Source: Sphingomonas sp. A2-49
GTDB lineage: Bacteria > Pseudomonadota > Alphaproteobacteria > Sphingomonadales > Sphingomonadaceae
Assembly (NCBI RefSeq): GCF_025548555.1
Contig: NZ_JAJLPA010000011.1
Location: 1-64,000 of the forward strand
Reading direction: 5' to 3'
DNA: 64,000 nucleotides
Part shown: one piece after another, positions 15,170-23,884 of the stretch
Layout of the letters: each line of letters starts with the position of its first letter
Position numbering within the stretch: position 1 is the first letter of the stretch
Program-made: the position numbers and the translations under genes
The notes under the pieces: generated by a model
What the model was told of the DNA's origin: nothing
Seen by the model: only the letters and a program-made list of their open reading frames with translations
Database searches by the model: none

Positions 15170-16902
15170 CGCTCCGGCGCCGGATTGTCGCGCCAGATGC
15201 GCCCGGCCAGCAGCGTCGCGAAGCCGAGCCAGGCGACGAACGGCACGCCCAGCGCCGCGGCCGGCCGGTCGGCCTTCGCCGCGGTCGCGACATAGGCCGC
15301 CCCGGACGCGACCATCGCACCCGATGCGATCGCGCTGGCGCCGAGGCGTCGTTCGCGGAAGAACAATTGCGTCCAGCCGCCGACCATCGCGGTATTGACC
15401 AGCCACAGCCCGACCGCGGCGTTGCGCGCACCGCCGGCCGGCTGCCGCAGCAGACGGTAGCCGCCGACCGCCAGCCCGCCCTCCAGCACCGGCCAGACGG
15501 CACCGAATGCGGCATCGGGAGGGGTGAAGCCCGGCTTGTCGAGCCGGCGATACCAGCGGCGGATGCGCGGATGCGACGGGTCGGGCGCGTTGCGCCGTCC
15601 GACCAGCGCGCTGGCGCCGAGCACGATCCCGACCGCGCCGAGCGCGAGCAATGGTGATAGCCCCGCCGGTGCCGGTGCCGGCGTCGCGTCGGCGGCGGAT
15701 GCGGCGGGTTCCGCGGCACCGGGATAGCCCGACAGGTCCGGCGTGGTCGTGCCGCCGCCGAACAGCTTGCCGGTCATGCCGCGCACCGCCGGCTTGCTCG
15801 CCACGTCCAGCGCACGATGCAACAGGCCGATGCCGACCCGGCTGTGGGGGTTCATCATGCGCGGCACGAATTTCGGGATGCCCTGCGCGTCGGTCACCAT
15901 CGGTCGCATCGCGGTTTCATAGGCTGCGAATGCCGAGGCGACATCGGGCGACCGCGCCAGTTCCGCCGCAAGCACATAGGCGCCGGTGATCGCCAGCGTC
16001 GTGCCGACGCCCGCGATCGGCGTCGCGCACCATGCGGCGTCCCCGGTCAGCACGACGCGTCCACGCGACCAGCGCGGCATCCGCACCTGGCGCAGGACGT
16101 CGAAGTAGAAGTCGTCGGTTTCCGCCATGCCGTCGAGCACGCGCGCGGACTGCCAGCCGGCGTCGGCGAATCGCTCGCGCAGCCACGCCTGCTGCCGTTC
16201 GACCGGCCAGTCCTGCTCGCCGCCGGGCGAGTGCTGCACGGACAGCATCGCGCGCGTCGTGCCGTGCCGGTCGGGGCGCAGCGATACGCTGCGGCCGCCG
16301 GTGGCATTGTACCATCGCCACAGCCGGTCGTCGTCGGGCGTCCGGGGAATCGTGAAATAGGCGATCGTCAGGTCCATCCAGCGCGCGTCGTTCTCGCCGG
16401 CGAAGACGCGGCTGCGCGTGGCGGAGCCCACCCCCTCCGCAACGATGACCGCATCGTAGCGGTCGGTCCGGCCGCTCGCGAACGTCACGGTCGCCGCCGC
16501 GTCGTCCTGCGCGATCCCCGCCACGGCGTCGCCGAAGCGATAGGTCGCATGGTCGGATGCGGGATCGTAGAGCAGGCGGGCGAGATCGCCGCGCAGGATC
16601 TCCATCTCCGCCGTCGGCCCATCCGCGTCCCCCTCGCGCGTCAGGAAACGCGCCGCGATCCGGCCGTCCCCATCGACCCAGGCAGTGCCTTCCTCGCCGG
16701 TGCCGCGATCGAGTGCCGCCCGTTCCAGTCCCATGCGGCGCAGCACCTCGCGGCCCGGCCCGCGCACGTCGACGTTCTGGCCGCCGTCGCGAAAGGTGGG
16801 TGCGCGTTCGACCACGGTCACGTCGCAGCCGGCATGGCCCAGCCACCACGCGGCGGTGTTGCCCGCGACGCTGGCGCCGGTAATCAGGATACGGCGGGAC
16901 AT
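15166..16902 (-). CDS. FAD-dependent monooxygenase fused to a TspO/MBR-like membrane domain
   Basis: 578 residues in one uninterrupted frame. Residues 1-390 are a PHBH/UbiH-type flavoprotein: a dinucleotide-binding ILITGASVAGNTAAWWL start, DGGQNVDVRGPGREVL, an AVIVAEGVGSATRSR segment, and the FAD motif LTGDAAWCATPIAGVGTT at ~286-303. After an Ala/Pro-rich linker (~395-414), residues ~415-578 carry about five hydrophobic segments. These read like TspO: IRRWYRRLDKPGFTPPD, FGAVWPVLEGG, and a WLVNTAMVGGWTQLFF helix. TspO proteins bind tetrapyrroles and lipophilic ligands, so a membrane-tethered oxygenase acting on such a molecule is a reasonable guess. The start ATG at 16902 begins directly with the beta-strand of the nucleotide-binding fold. 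Confidence 0.85.
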   Translation of the reverse strand: MSRRILITGASVAGNTAAWWLGHAGCDVTVVERAPTFRDGGQNVDVRGPGREVLRRMGLERAALDRGTGEEGTAWVDGDGRIAARFLTREGDADGPTAEMEILRGDLARLLYDPASDHATYRFGDAVAGIAQDDAAATVTFASGRTDRYDAVIVAEGVGSATRSRVFAGENDARWMDLTIAYFTIPRTPDDDRLWRWYNATGGRSVSLRPDRHGTTRAMLSVQHSPGGEQDWPVERQQAWLRERFADAGWQSARVLDGMAETDDFYFDVLRQVRMPRWSRGRVVLTGDAAWCATPIAGVGTTLAITGAYVLAAELARSPDVASAFAAYETAMRPMVTDAQGIPKFVPRMMNPHSRVGIGLLHRALDVASKPAVRGMTGKLFGGGTTTPDLSGYPGAAEPAASAADATPAPAPAGLSPLLALGAVGIVLGASALVGRRNAPDPSHPRIRRWYRRLDKPGFTPPDAAFGAVWPVLEGGLAVGGYRLLRQPAGGARNAAVGLWLVNTAMVGGWTQLFFRERRLGASAIASGAMVASGAAYVATAAKADRPAAALGVPFVAWLGFATLLAGRIWRDNPAPER

Positions 16903-17091
16903 GGAAACGCTCTCCTCTGCACCGCACAACGGTCGAGACGCGCTTCGGTCGCCCGCATCGCAACGATTCACTCTCGCCGCGCTGCTGCGCCGCCGGATCA
17001 GGACAGCGGCGGCTGTCCGTTCGAGGCGGACGGGCCACCATCCAGTTCCGGTTCCTCCGTGTCGCGCGGGAGGATCATGGTCGATTGTCCG

Positions 17092-17120
17092 AGGAGGGGA
17101 AGGGGGGGGGAGGCGCGGGG
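17092..17120 (+). repeat. G-rich tract with a run of nine G
   Basis: Four G-runs (GGGG, nine G, GG and GGGG separated by AA, A and CGC) lie between the catalase-like gene and the monooxygenase. The tract could form a G-quadruplex on the plus strand and is prone to replication slippage. It sits just downstream of the catalase-like stop codon. Confidence 0.45.
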
Positions 17121-17125
17121 AGCGT

Positions 17126-18199
17126 TCACGCTCCCGGCTCGTGATAGGGGCAACCGTTGACGCGCGCGCGGAAGTCGGCGGAGTGGCGATAGGGCGCATT
17201 GCGCGCGCGGTTGATGTTGCCGAGCGGCCGATGCGCATCGATCCCCGTCCACACGCTGAACCGCGTTTCCTCGTCGATCCGGCGCACCTGATCGGGGGCC
17301 CAGCTGTCCTGCGCGGCGACGCGGACGATGCCGACCCGCTGGAACGGCGCTTCCGCTTCGTCCCATTCGACCGTCGGGTCCTCGATCGGCTGGCGCTCGG
17401 GGTCGCGGCACAGCTGGACACGAAATTCCCATTCCGCGTCGATCCCGTGCATCTCGCTGCGCACGTCCTCGCGGATCGCATTCTCGCGTCCGTCGACGTC
17501 GATGATCCCGCCGGTCAGCGCGGTCATCGCCGGGGCGACGGGCTTCAGGCTGAACTTGGCGACATGATCGCCGTAGCGGAATGGCGTGACGCTGTAATAG
17601 GTTTCGCCGAGCGGTTCGACGTTGGGCGCGCCGCCGAGCGAATTGACCGCCGCGCTTTCGATGCCGACCGCTTCCAGCGCGCCGCGGACGCCGCGCAGCA
17701 CCGACGACATCACCGTCTTCGTCCCCTCCATCCGGTCGGTCGTTCTCGCCAGCAGCTTGAGGTTGCCGAGGAACTTGTCCGCCGTCTTCGCCTGGAACAC
17801 GGTGCCGTTGACCATCACGAAGTCCTGCGCATCGCCTTCCGACCCGGGCAGGCGGGCGCCGTCGACATCGAACACCTTGATCGCCAGCCCGCGCGGCAGG
17901 CTGATCGCGTCGGGCAGCACGTCGCCGGCATTGGTCGACAGCCGCATCAGCACCGCATGCCGTCCCGGTGTCGCGAACAGCCCCTGCGCCAGTTCGGGCG
18001 GCAGGCCGGCGTCGACGGTCAGCTCTCCGACAAGAACGCCGTGCGCCTTGGCGTGAACCGACCGCACGGCATGGCCATAATCCTCCGCGGTCCGCTCGAG
18101 GATCACGTCGAAGGCGGAGCACAGATCGCGGATCGTCTCCTGCTCGTCGGGCTGCACGTCTTCGAGGTCGGCGCGATAGCGCAGCGGGGCCTGGGTCAT
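17126..18199 (-). CDS. Catalase-family heme protein
   Basis: 357 residues, shorter than classical catalases (about 480). The segment SVHAKAHGVLVGELTV corresponds to the distal-His region, VLMRLSTNAGD to the family's RFST-AG- segment, LAIKVFDVDG to the G-A-K-F strand, and DFVMVNGTVF to the region with the distal Asn. A proximal Tyr motif of the R-x-x-x-Y type is not obvious to me near the C-terminus (NRARNAPYRHSADFR is a candidate). It may be a peroxidase or peroxygenase-like relative rather than a true catalase. An in-line minus-strand esterase gene begins upstream; spacing to it is 63 bases. Confidence 0.75.
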   Translation of the reverse strand: MTQAPLRYRADLEDVQPDEQETIRDLCSAFDVILERTAEDYGHAVRSVHAKAHGVLVGELTVDAGLPPELAQGLFATPGRHAVLMRLSTNAGDVLPDAISLPRGLAIKVFDVDGARLPGSEGDAQDFVMVNGTVFQAKTADKFLGNLKLLARTTDRMEGTKTVMSSVLRGVRGALEAVGIESAAVNSLGGAPNVEPLGETYYSVTPFRYGDHVAKFSLKPVAPAMTALTGGIIDVDGRENAIREDVRSEMHGIDAEWEFRVQLCRDPERQPIEDPTVEWDEAEAPFQRVGIVRVAAQDSWAPDQVRRIDEETRFSVWTGIDAHRPLGNINRARNAPYRHSADFRARVNGCPYHEPGA

Positions 18200-18262
18200 C
18201 GGAACTCTCCTGTCATCGGGAAACGGCGGGGCGGCGACGGGCCGCCCGGCCGGGTCGGTCGG

Positions 18263-19384
18263 TCAACGGCGCGGCGTGGCCGCGAACGCCGCCTTCAGCC
18301 GCGCGACCGCGAGGTCGTTGGCGTCCTTCGCCCCGCGCACGACCGCGGCCATGCCGAAGAATTCGTGCGTGACGCCCGGAAACGTCTTCTGCTCGACCGG
18401 GACACCCGCCGCGCGCATCGCCGTCGCCAGCGTCTCGCCGTCGGAGCGCAGCGGATCGATCTGCGCATTGATGATCGTCGTCGGCGGCAGGCCGCGCAGG
18501 TTCGCGGCGACCAGGTTGAGGCGCGGATCCTGCGCGTCCGCGGCACGCGCCTGATAATAATAGCCGAACCACTTGAGCATCGCGCCGTTCAGGGGCTTCG
18601 CGTTCGCCGAATCCCGCCGCGAGGGCAGTGTGCTGCTGCTGCTGGCGATCGGATATACCGACACGATGTGGCGCGGCAGCGTCAGGCGGTTGTCGCGGGC
18701 GTAGATCGCGGTCGCGACGGCGAGGTTGCCGCCGGCGCTTTCGCCCGCCACCGCGATCCTCGCGGCGTCGCCGCCCCAGCCAGCCGCATTCTTCAGCGTC
18801 CAGCGATAGGCCGCGGCGGCGTCGTCATGCTGCGCGGGGAACTTGAATTCGGGCGCATGGCGATATTCGACCGACACCACGATCGCACCGAGCGCCTTCG
18901 CCATCGCCCGCGGTGCGGCGTCATAGGTGGCGACATCCGCGATCACCCAGCCGCCGCCATGGTAATAGACGACGACCGGCATCGCGGCGCCGCCGGCCGG
19001 CGCGGCGGCGGGTTTGTAGATGCGGGCGAACTGCTGCGGATCGCTGCCATAGGGGACGTCCTGCGTCGTCACCGACGCGTCGGGGGTCGTCGGCATGCCC
19101 TTGCCGGCCATCACCGCCCTGGCGCCGTCGGCGGCGGACGGCTGCGTGCGCGCTTCGGCGGGCGTCAGCGTCTCGATCGGCTTGCCGCCCAGTCCGGCGA
19201 GGGCGTCCAGCACCGCCTGCATGTCGGGCGCGGCCGCGGGCGGTCGCACCGCGGGGGCGGCAGCCGGCGGCGGCGGCGGCGCGGCGGCCGAGCGCGACGA
19301 CTGGGCCGACGCGCCGGTCGCGGCGGCGAACAGCGCCGCGGTCATGATCGCGCGTGACGACGCACGCGTTGCAATGCTGGACAT
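18263..19384 (-). CDS. Exported alpha/beta hydrolase, HSL-type esterase
   Basis: 373 residues. The signal peptide ends near residue 27 (ATGASA) and is followed by an Ala/Pro-rich linker to ~50. The hydrolase domain has the oxyanion-hole HGGGW at 142-146, the nucleophile elbow GESAGG at 214-219 (Ser216), Asp310 in AQIDPLRSDG and His340 in GVTHEFF, giving a complete triad of the hormone-sensitive-lipase family. It probably cleaves short acyl or aryl esters in the periplasm. The start is the ATG at 19384, divergent from the Crp/Fnr gene, with a 99-base shared promoter region. The 1160-codon open frame that contains it extends far upstream but is not coding beyond this start. Confidence 0.88.
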   Translation of the reverse strand: MSSIATRASSRAIMTAALFAAATGASAQSSRSAAAPPPPPAAAPAVRPPAAAPDMQAVLDALAGLGGKPIETLTPAEARTQPSAADGARAVMAGKGMPTTPDASVTTQDVPYGSDPQQFARIYKPAAAPAGGAAMPVVVYYHGGGWVIADVATYDAAPRAMAKALGAIVVSVEYRHAPEFKFPAQHDDAAAAYRWTLKNAAGWGGDAARIAVAGESAGGNLAVATAIYARDNRLTLPRHIVSVYPIASSSSTLPSRRDSANAKPLNGAMLKWFGYYYQARAADAQDPRLNLVAANLRGLPPTTIINAQIDPLRSDGETLATAMRAAGVPVEQKTFPGVTHEFFGMAAVVRGAKDANDLAVARLKAAFAATPRR

Positions 19385-19483
19385 GGTTTTCTCCTGTTTC
19401 TGGCGCATGAACAATCGGGCATGATCCAACGTTGCGGTACGGAACCGTGCAAACCCCCGTCGGGGGCAAAAACCCGAGAGCCC

Positions 19484-20236
19484 ATGTCGTCGATCCTGCA
19501 TTTCCCCGGCACCGCACCCCAGGTCCCGCCGTCCGCCGCCGCGCCCCGACCCGGCAACCGCCTGCTCGCGCGACTCTCGCCGGACGATTTCGCGCTGCTC
19601 GCCCCGCACCTCGTCCCGGTGTCGTTCGCGGTGGGCGACGTCATCACGCGGGCGGGCGATCCGATCGACAGCCTCTGCTTCTTCGAACAGGGGATCGCCG
19701 GCGTGCTCGATACGCTCGACGGGGATCGCAGCTATGCCGTGGGACTGCTCGGTGCCGAGGGGTTCGTCGGCTGGCCGCTGCTGCTGGGCGACGCGCGCTC
19801 GCCCTATGACGTGACGATGCGCGCCGAGCATGGCCGGGCGCTGCGCATCCCGGCGGAGGCGGTGCTGGCCGCCGCCGACGCCAGCGCGACGCTGCGCCTC
19901 GCGCTCCTGCGCTTCGTGCAGATCTTCATGCTCCAGATGGGGCGGACGATCGTGTCGTCGCTGGCGCATTCGATCGAGCGGCGGATGGCGCGCTGGATCC
20001 TGCTCTACCACGATCGCGTGCAGGCGGACGAGATCTGCATGACGCACGAGGAATTCCGGCTGATGCTGGGGGTACGCCGCAGCAGTGTGACCGACGCGCT
20101 GCACCGGCTGGAGGAAGAGCGGGCGATCCGCGCCTTGCGCGCCCGCGTCGTCGTCAACGATCGCGCCAAGCTGATCGCGCTGGCGGGCGACACCTATGGC
20201 CGGCCCGAAGAGGATTACGTCCGGCTGCTCGGCTGA
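19484..20236 (+). CDS. Crp/Fnr-family transcriptional regulator
   Basis: 250 residues from the ATG at 19484; an in-frame ATG at 19421 would add 21 residues without homology. Residues ~25-150 form the cyclic-nucleotide-binding-like sensor (LARLSPDDFALLAPHL, VGDVITRAGDP, AEGFVGWPLLLG). The rest is a dimer helix plus a winged helix-turn-helix (MTHEEFRLMLGVRRSSVTDALHRLEE). There is no cysteine cluster of the FNR iron-sulfur type in the N-terminus. This subfamily, common in sphingomonads and rhizobia, has unknown effectors. It is divergent from the esterase and may regulate it. Confidence 0.88.
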   Translation: MSSILHFPGTAPQVPPSAAAPRPGNRLLARLSPDDFALLAPHLVPVSFAVGDVITRAGDPIDSLCFFEQGIAGVLDTLDGDRSYAVGLLGAEGFVGWPLLLGDARSPYDVTMRAEHGRALRIPAEAVLAAADASATLRLALLRFVQIFMLQMGRTIVSSLAHSIERRMARWILLYHDRVQADEICMTHEEFRLMLGVRRSSVTDALHRLEEERAIRALRARVVVNDRAKLIALAGDTYGRPEEDYVRLLG

Positions 20237-20491
20237 GTGCCGGGCGCACGGATCGTCCGTCGCGACGTCGTGCGGGGCGGACCGACCTGCGGGCGGATGG
20301 CGCATGGTCGTGTCGGACCGGACCTGCGGAGGCTCGGCATGATCGGGACAGGAGGGCCTGACCGGCGCGGGAACGGCGCGCGCGACGGGGTCGCCGACCG
20401 TCGCCCCGCTTGTGTCCGGGGCGGAAACGATGGATATGTTCGCCCCCGACGGCGTTGGGGCCGGCTCCATCCGCGTGACAGAAGACGATCC

Positions 20492-20644
20492 ATGCCAGAC
20501 GATAGCACGACGGAGGCTGCGGCCCGTATCGCCGACCTCATCCGCGAAGCGCTGGCCTTGGCGGACCGGGCGGGCGTGACGCTGGTCGCCATCCATCTCG
20601 ATCAGGCGTTGCAGGCGCTGGATCGCCCGCCGACCGATCAGTAA
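20492..20644 (+). CDS. Small hypothetical protein, 50 residues
   Basis: The frame beginning at the ATG at 20492 encodes a compact, acidic, helical protein (EAAARIADLIREALALADRAG then VAIHLDQALQAL). Ala/Leu/Asp spacing is amphipathic. A weak purine-rich GAAGACG precedes the ATG. Its stop overlaps the end of the convergent PAS gene by 7 bases. I recognise no family; small proteins of this kind are common downstream of regulators in sphingomonads. Confidence 0.5.
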   Translation: MPDDSTTEAAARIADLIREALALADRAGVTLVAIHLDQALQALDRPPTDQ

Positions 20645-21456
20645 TCGACGTTCCAGTCGAGCAATCGCTCGACCTGGCGCATCCCGTGCGCGGTCAGCTG
20701 CGGTGCATGGTCGGTCCATTCGGAACAGTCGATCAGCCGACGCTGCCGGAACACCGCGATCCATCGTTCGGCGACGCCGTCGCGGATGTCCGCGCGTGCG
20801 GCGGCCTCGCGCACCGTGATCGTGCGCCCCTCCGCCTCGGCGAGATAGATCTGCAGCAGGATCAGCCACGCGTAATCGGAAAACAGGTCGTCGCCCAGTT
20901 CCTGCCGGCGCCGCTGGATCAGGGCATTGATGCACTTGGCGGACCGCCACAGGCTCTCCGGCCCCCGCCTCGCGATGTCCGGCCCGACCAGTTCGATCGT
21001 CCCGATCAGCCTGTTGCCGTCTGTGGCCTTGAGGCGCGAAACCTGAACGTGCGACCAGACCGACGAGCCGTCGGGCCGGACATAGCGTTTGCGGATCGTC
21101 ATCGGCCCGTCCGCGATGGCGAGGCTGGCCAGCGCGGATATGTTGCGCGCACGGTCGTCGACATGAGTCAGCGTCTCGAACGACATGCCGATCAGCTCCC
21201 GTTCTTCGCGGTGCATGATCTCGCACACCTGCGGATCGACGGCGAGCAGCCGTCCCGCCGCGTCGGCCATGGTATGTCCGACGATCGGGGACGGGGTTCG
21301 CGATTGCATAACCGTGGCTACCACATTCGTTCGCAATGGCGAAACCTCGAGGCGCGATCCGCGACGATACTTGGAAAGCCACGCCCGCATGGCCGCGACC
21401 CCCGGATCGAAGCCGATCGCCGGCCGGGACGCCGCGCGGGAGAAGGTCACCTGCAT
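20638..21456 (-). CDS. PAS-domain protein with C-terminal winged-helix-like region
   Basis: Up to 272 residues; an internal ATG at 21309 (residue 50) is an alternative start, and neither has a clear ribosome site. The PAS core runs from about residue 60 to 160: AAGRLLAVDPQVCEIMHREERELIGM, HVDDRARN, RKRYVRPDGSSVWSHVQVS, RLIGTIEL. The C-terminal ~100 residues (SDYAWLILLQIYLAEAEG, TVREAAARADIRDGVAERW, QLTAHGMRQVERLLDW) read like a winged helix-turn-helix similar to MarR-type domains. It may be a one-component sensory regulator, or a PAS protein that signals to partners. No kinase or GGDEF motif is present. Confidence 0.75.
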   Translation of the reverse strand: MQVTFSRAASRPAIGFDPGVAAMRAWLSKYRRGSRLEVSPLRTNVVATVMQSRTPSPIVGHTMADAAGRLLAVDPQVCEIMHREERELIGMSFETLTHVDDRARNISALASLAIADGPMTIRKRYVRPDGSSVWSHVQVSRLKATDGNRLIGTIELVGPDIARRGPESLWRSAKCINALIQRRRQELGDDLFSDYAWLILLQIYLAEAEGRTITVREAAARADIRDGVAERWIAVFRQRRLIDCSEWTDHAPQLTAHGMRQVERLLDWNVDY

Positions 21457-21865
21457 CGTGCCGGGCCACTGAAAGCGTTGACGACTTGCGCCGGCCGGGG
21501 TCGATGCCGGTGTCAGCCGCTCGCTCGGGCCAGCGCCGCGGCATAGGACCAGCTACAATATTGTCCCCGGGCGGTGAAGTATCCGAAACGGATCGGACTG
21601 TATTGCGGGGTGCGATGATCCATGCCCGCCCCGGTCCGGCGCGTCGTTGCGCGAGCGCGCCGGACCGTACCGGAGCGGTGCGTGCGAGCGCCGCCGGGTC
21701 GTCGCTGCGACGGGCGTCCGGTCCGCCGCCCGACATCTGCCGCACCCTGCGGGCGGCATGGCGCGGGCGCGGGGCGCCCGGCCTCGTTCGGCAAACGCAT
21801 TAACCTGCGTTATCGATTGGGAAACAACGGGTTCTGGGATCGTTCCTCGTATCTAACGAAACGGG
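21457..21865. other. 409-base spacer, no convincing gene
   Basis: Lies between the PAS gene (leftward) and the glycosyltransferase operon (rightward), so it should hold the promoters of both. Open frames on both strands (for example 21513-21800 minus) have low-information Arg/Ala/Pro-rich translations. The last 60 bases (from about 21800) are distinctly less GC-rich, as expected for a promoter and leader of the operon. Confidence 0.5.
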
Positions 21866-23884
21866 GTGGCCTTGTTCATATTGCATGTGGCTTTGGGGGG
21901 CTGTCTGAAGGCACCTCCGATCGATTTCGGCATCACGGCCGATTCCGGGGGACATCTCGCCTATGTAATGGACGCCGCGCTTGCCCAGGCGAAGCTGCCG
22001 GCGGGGCATCGCGTGACGATCGTGACGCGTCGCTTCGCCGAGGCGGACCTGCACCCCAGCCACGATGTCGCCCATGAGGTCGTCGCCGAGCGCGTGACGA
22101 TCGATCGGGTGGCGAGCCACAGCCCGCGCTATCTGGAAAAGGAAGCGCTGACGGCGGAACTGCCGTCGTTCGTCGACGCGTTCCTGACCTATCTGGGCGA
22201 CCTGCCCGGATTGCCCGACGTCATCCATGCCCATTTCGCGGACGCGGTGACGGTGGCGGTGGCCGCGCGCCGGCGGTTCGGTATCCCGTTCGTCTACACG
22301 CCGCATGCGCTGGCGATCGACAAGCGCGCGCAGGGGCTGGACGACGGCGACCTCGACGCCCGCATCGCGGACGAGCGACAGGCGATCGTCGCCGCCAATG
22401 CCATGATCGTGTCCTCGCGCGACGAGGCGGACCGCCAGGTGCAGGCCTATGGCGTGAAGGTCGACGGTCGCATCCATTGCATCGCGCCCGGCGTGCCACA
22501 GCGCGCGGACATCGCAGGCGAGGGCGGCCGCACGCTCGTCGATGATGTCGAGCAGGCGTTCGATCGCCCCGTGCTGCCGATCATCCTCGCGATCGCGCGG
22601 CCGGTGGCGAAGAAGAATCTCGCGGGCCTTGTGCGTGCCTATGCCTCCGACCCGGCGCTCCGCGACATGGCGAACCTGGTCGTGCTGGCGGGGCAGGACG
22701 ACGGGCGGTCGTCGGTGGAGGAGCGCTCGGTCCGTGACGAATTGCAGCGCTTGTGCGCGGATCCGGCGCTGCGTGGCCGGGTCGCGCTGCCGCGACGTCA
22801 CGATGCGGCGGACGTGACCGCGCTGTACCGTCGTGCGGCGCGAGGGGGCGTGTTCGTCAATCCGGCGCTGCACGAACCGTTCGGGCTGACGCTGATCGAG
22901 GCCGCGGAGGCGGGCGTGCCGGTGGTGGCGACGCGGCACGGCGGCCCGGCGGAGATCGTCGCGACGGTCGGCCACGGCGTGCTGGTCGATCCGCGCGATC
23001 CGGCGGCGATCGCCGCGGCCTGTCGCCGCGTGATCGGCGATGCGGCGGCGCACGCGCGCTATCGTGCGGCGGCGCTGGCGAACCACGACCGCTACGACTG
23101 GACCCGCTATGCGGAGCAGGCGGTCGCGGTCTACGCCGGGCTGCATCGCCGGCCGATGCTGCTCGCCTGCGACATCGATCACACGCTGACCGGATGCCGC
23201 GTCGGTGCGGAGGCGTTCGCACATTGGCGCCGCTCCGGCGCGATGCACGTCGTCGTCGCGACCGGCCGGTCGTTCGCCGATGCGCGGGCGGTGCTGGCGC
23301 AATGGCGCCTGCCCGAGCCCGATGCGTTCATCACCGATGTCGGCACTCGGATCATGCTGGCGGGCGAGGATGGCGGCTGGCAGGCCTGCGACGCCTATGC
23401 CGCCGGGCTCGACGCGGACTGGGACCTGGCGGCGGTGCGCGCCGCGCTGGCGCCGCTCGCGCTCACGCCGCAGCCGGTGGCGACGGACGGCCCCCACAAG
23501 CTGAGCTTCTTCGGTACCGCCGCGGCGGCCGCGGCGATCCGGACCGCGCTGACCACCGCCGGCCTGTCGGCGCACGTCATCTTTTCGCACGGACGGCTGA
23601 TCGACGTGCTGGCGCCCGGCGGCGGCAAGGCCGCGGCGATCGCCGCCTATGCGGGGCGGCTGGGCCTGACGCTGGCCGATTGCGTCGCGGCGGGCGACAG
23701 CGGCAACGACGCGGACATGCTCGAACGCTGCGGGGGTGCGATCGTGGTCGGCAATGCCGGCGAGGAACTGGCATCGCTGACGCCGCGGCCCGGGCTGTAC
23801 CGGGCGGAGCGCCATCATGCCGCGGGCGTGATGGAGGGACTGGGCCGGCTGGGCCTCGCCGGCATGGCGAGGGGCAGCGCGTGA
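21866..23884 (+). CDS. Bifunctional sucrose-phosphate-synthase-like GT4 / HAD sugar phosphatase
   Basis: 672 residues starting at a GTG. Residues 1-425 are a GT4 glycosyltransferase of the sucrose-phosphate synthase type: LHVALGGCLKAPPIDFG, DSGGHLAYVMDAA, YLEKEAL, DVIHAHFAD, TPHALAIDKRAQ, LAIARPVAKKN and the donor-site HEPFGLTLIEAAE. Residues ~430-670 are a HAD phosphatase of the sucrose-phosphatase type: Asp436 and Asp438 in LLACDIDHTLTG, VVATGRSFADA, a lysine in GPHKLSFF and GDSGNDADML. Likely reaction: sugar transfer from an NDP-hexose to a hexose phosphate followed by dephosphorylation, giving sucrose or a similar non-reducing disaccharide. Mannosylfructose-type products cannot be excluded. 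Its TGA overlaps the next GTG. Confidence 0.82.
   Translation: MALFILHVALGGCLKAPPIDFGITADSGGHLAYVMDAALAQAKLPAGHRVTIVTRRFAEADLHPSHDVAHEVVAERVTIDRVASHSPRYLEKEALTAELPSFVDAFLTYLGDLPGLPDVIHAHFADAVTVAVAARRRFGIPFVYTPHALAIDKRAQGLDDGDLDARIADERQAIVAANAMIVSSRDEADRQVQAYGVKVDGRIHCIAPGVPQRADIAGEGGRTLVDDVEQAFDRPVLPIILAIARPVAKKNLAGLVRAYASDPALRDMANLVVLAGQDDGRSSVEERSVRDELQRLCADPALRGRVALPRRHDAADVTALYRRAARGGVFVNPALHEPFGLTLIEAAEAGVPVVATRHGGPAEIVATVGHGVLVDPRDPAAIAAACRRVIGDAAAHARYRAAALANHDRYDWTRYAEQAVAVYAGLHRRPMLLACDIDHTLTGCRVGAEAFAHWRRSGAMHVVVATGRSFADARAVLAQWRLPEPDAFITDVGTRIMLAGEDGGWQACDAYAAGLDADWDLAAVRAALAPLALTPQPVATDGPHKLSFFGTAAAAAAIRTALTTAGLSAHVIFSHGRLIDVLAPGGGKAAAIAAYAGRLGLTLADCVAAGDSGNDADMLERCGGAIVVGNAGEELASLTPRPGLYRAERHHAAGVMEGLGRLGLAGMARGSA

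Noticed and set aside
16685-19357. 890-codon plus-strand frame
   Set aside because: Antisense to the monooxygenase, catalase-like and esterase genes, and rich in Arg and Asp as expected for shadow frames.
20430-20470. GCCCC...GGGGC as a terminator after the Crp/Fnr gene
   Set aside because: The stem is only 5 bp with no U-tract and lies about 200 bases after the stop codon.
18263-21745. 1160-codon open frame on the minus strand
   Set aside because: Only the part from 19384 leftward has a signal peptide and hydrolase motifs. The rest runs antisense to the Crp/Fnr gene and through the PAS gene in another frame, with Arg/Pro/Ala-rich shadow sequence.
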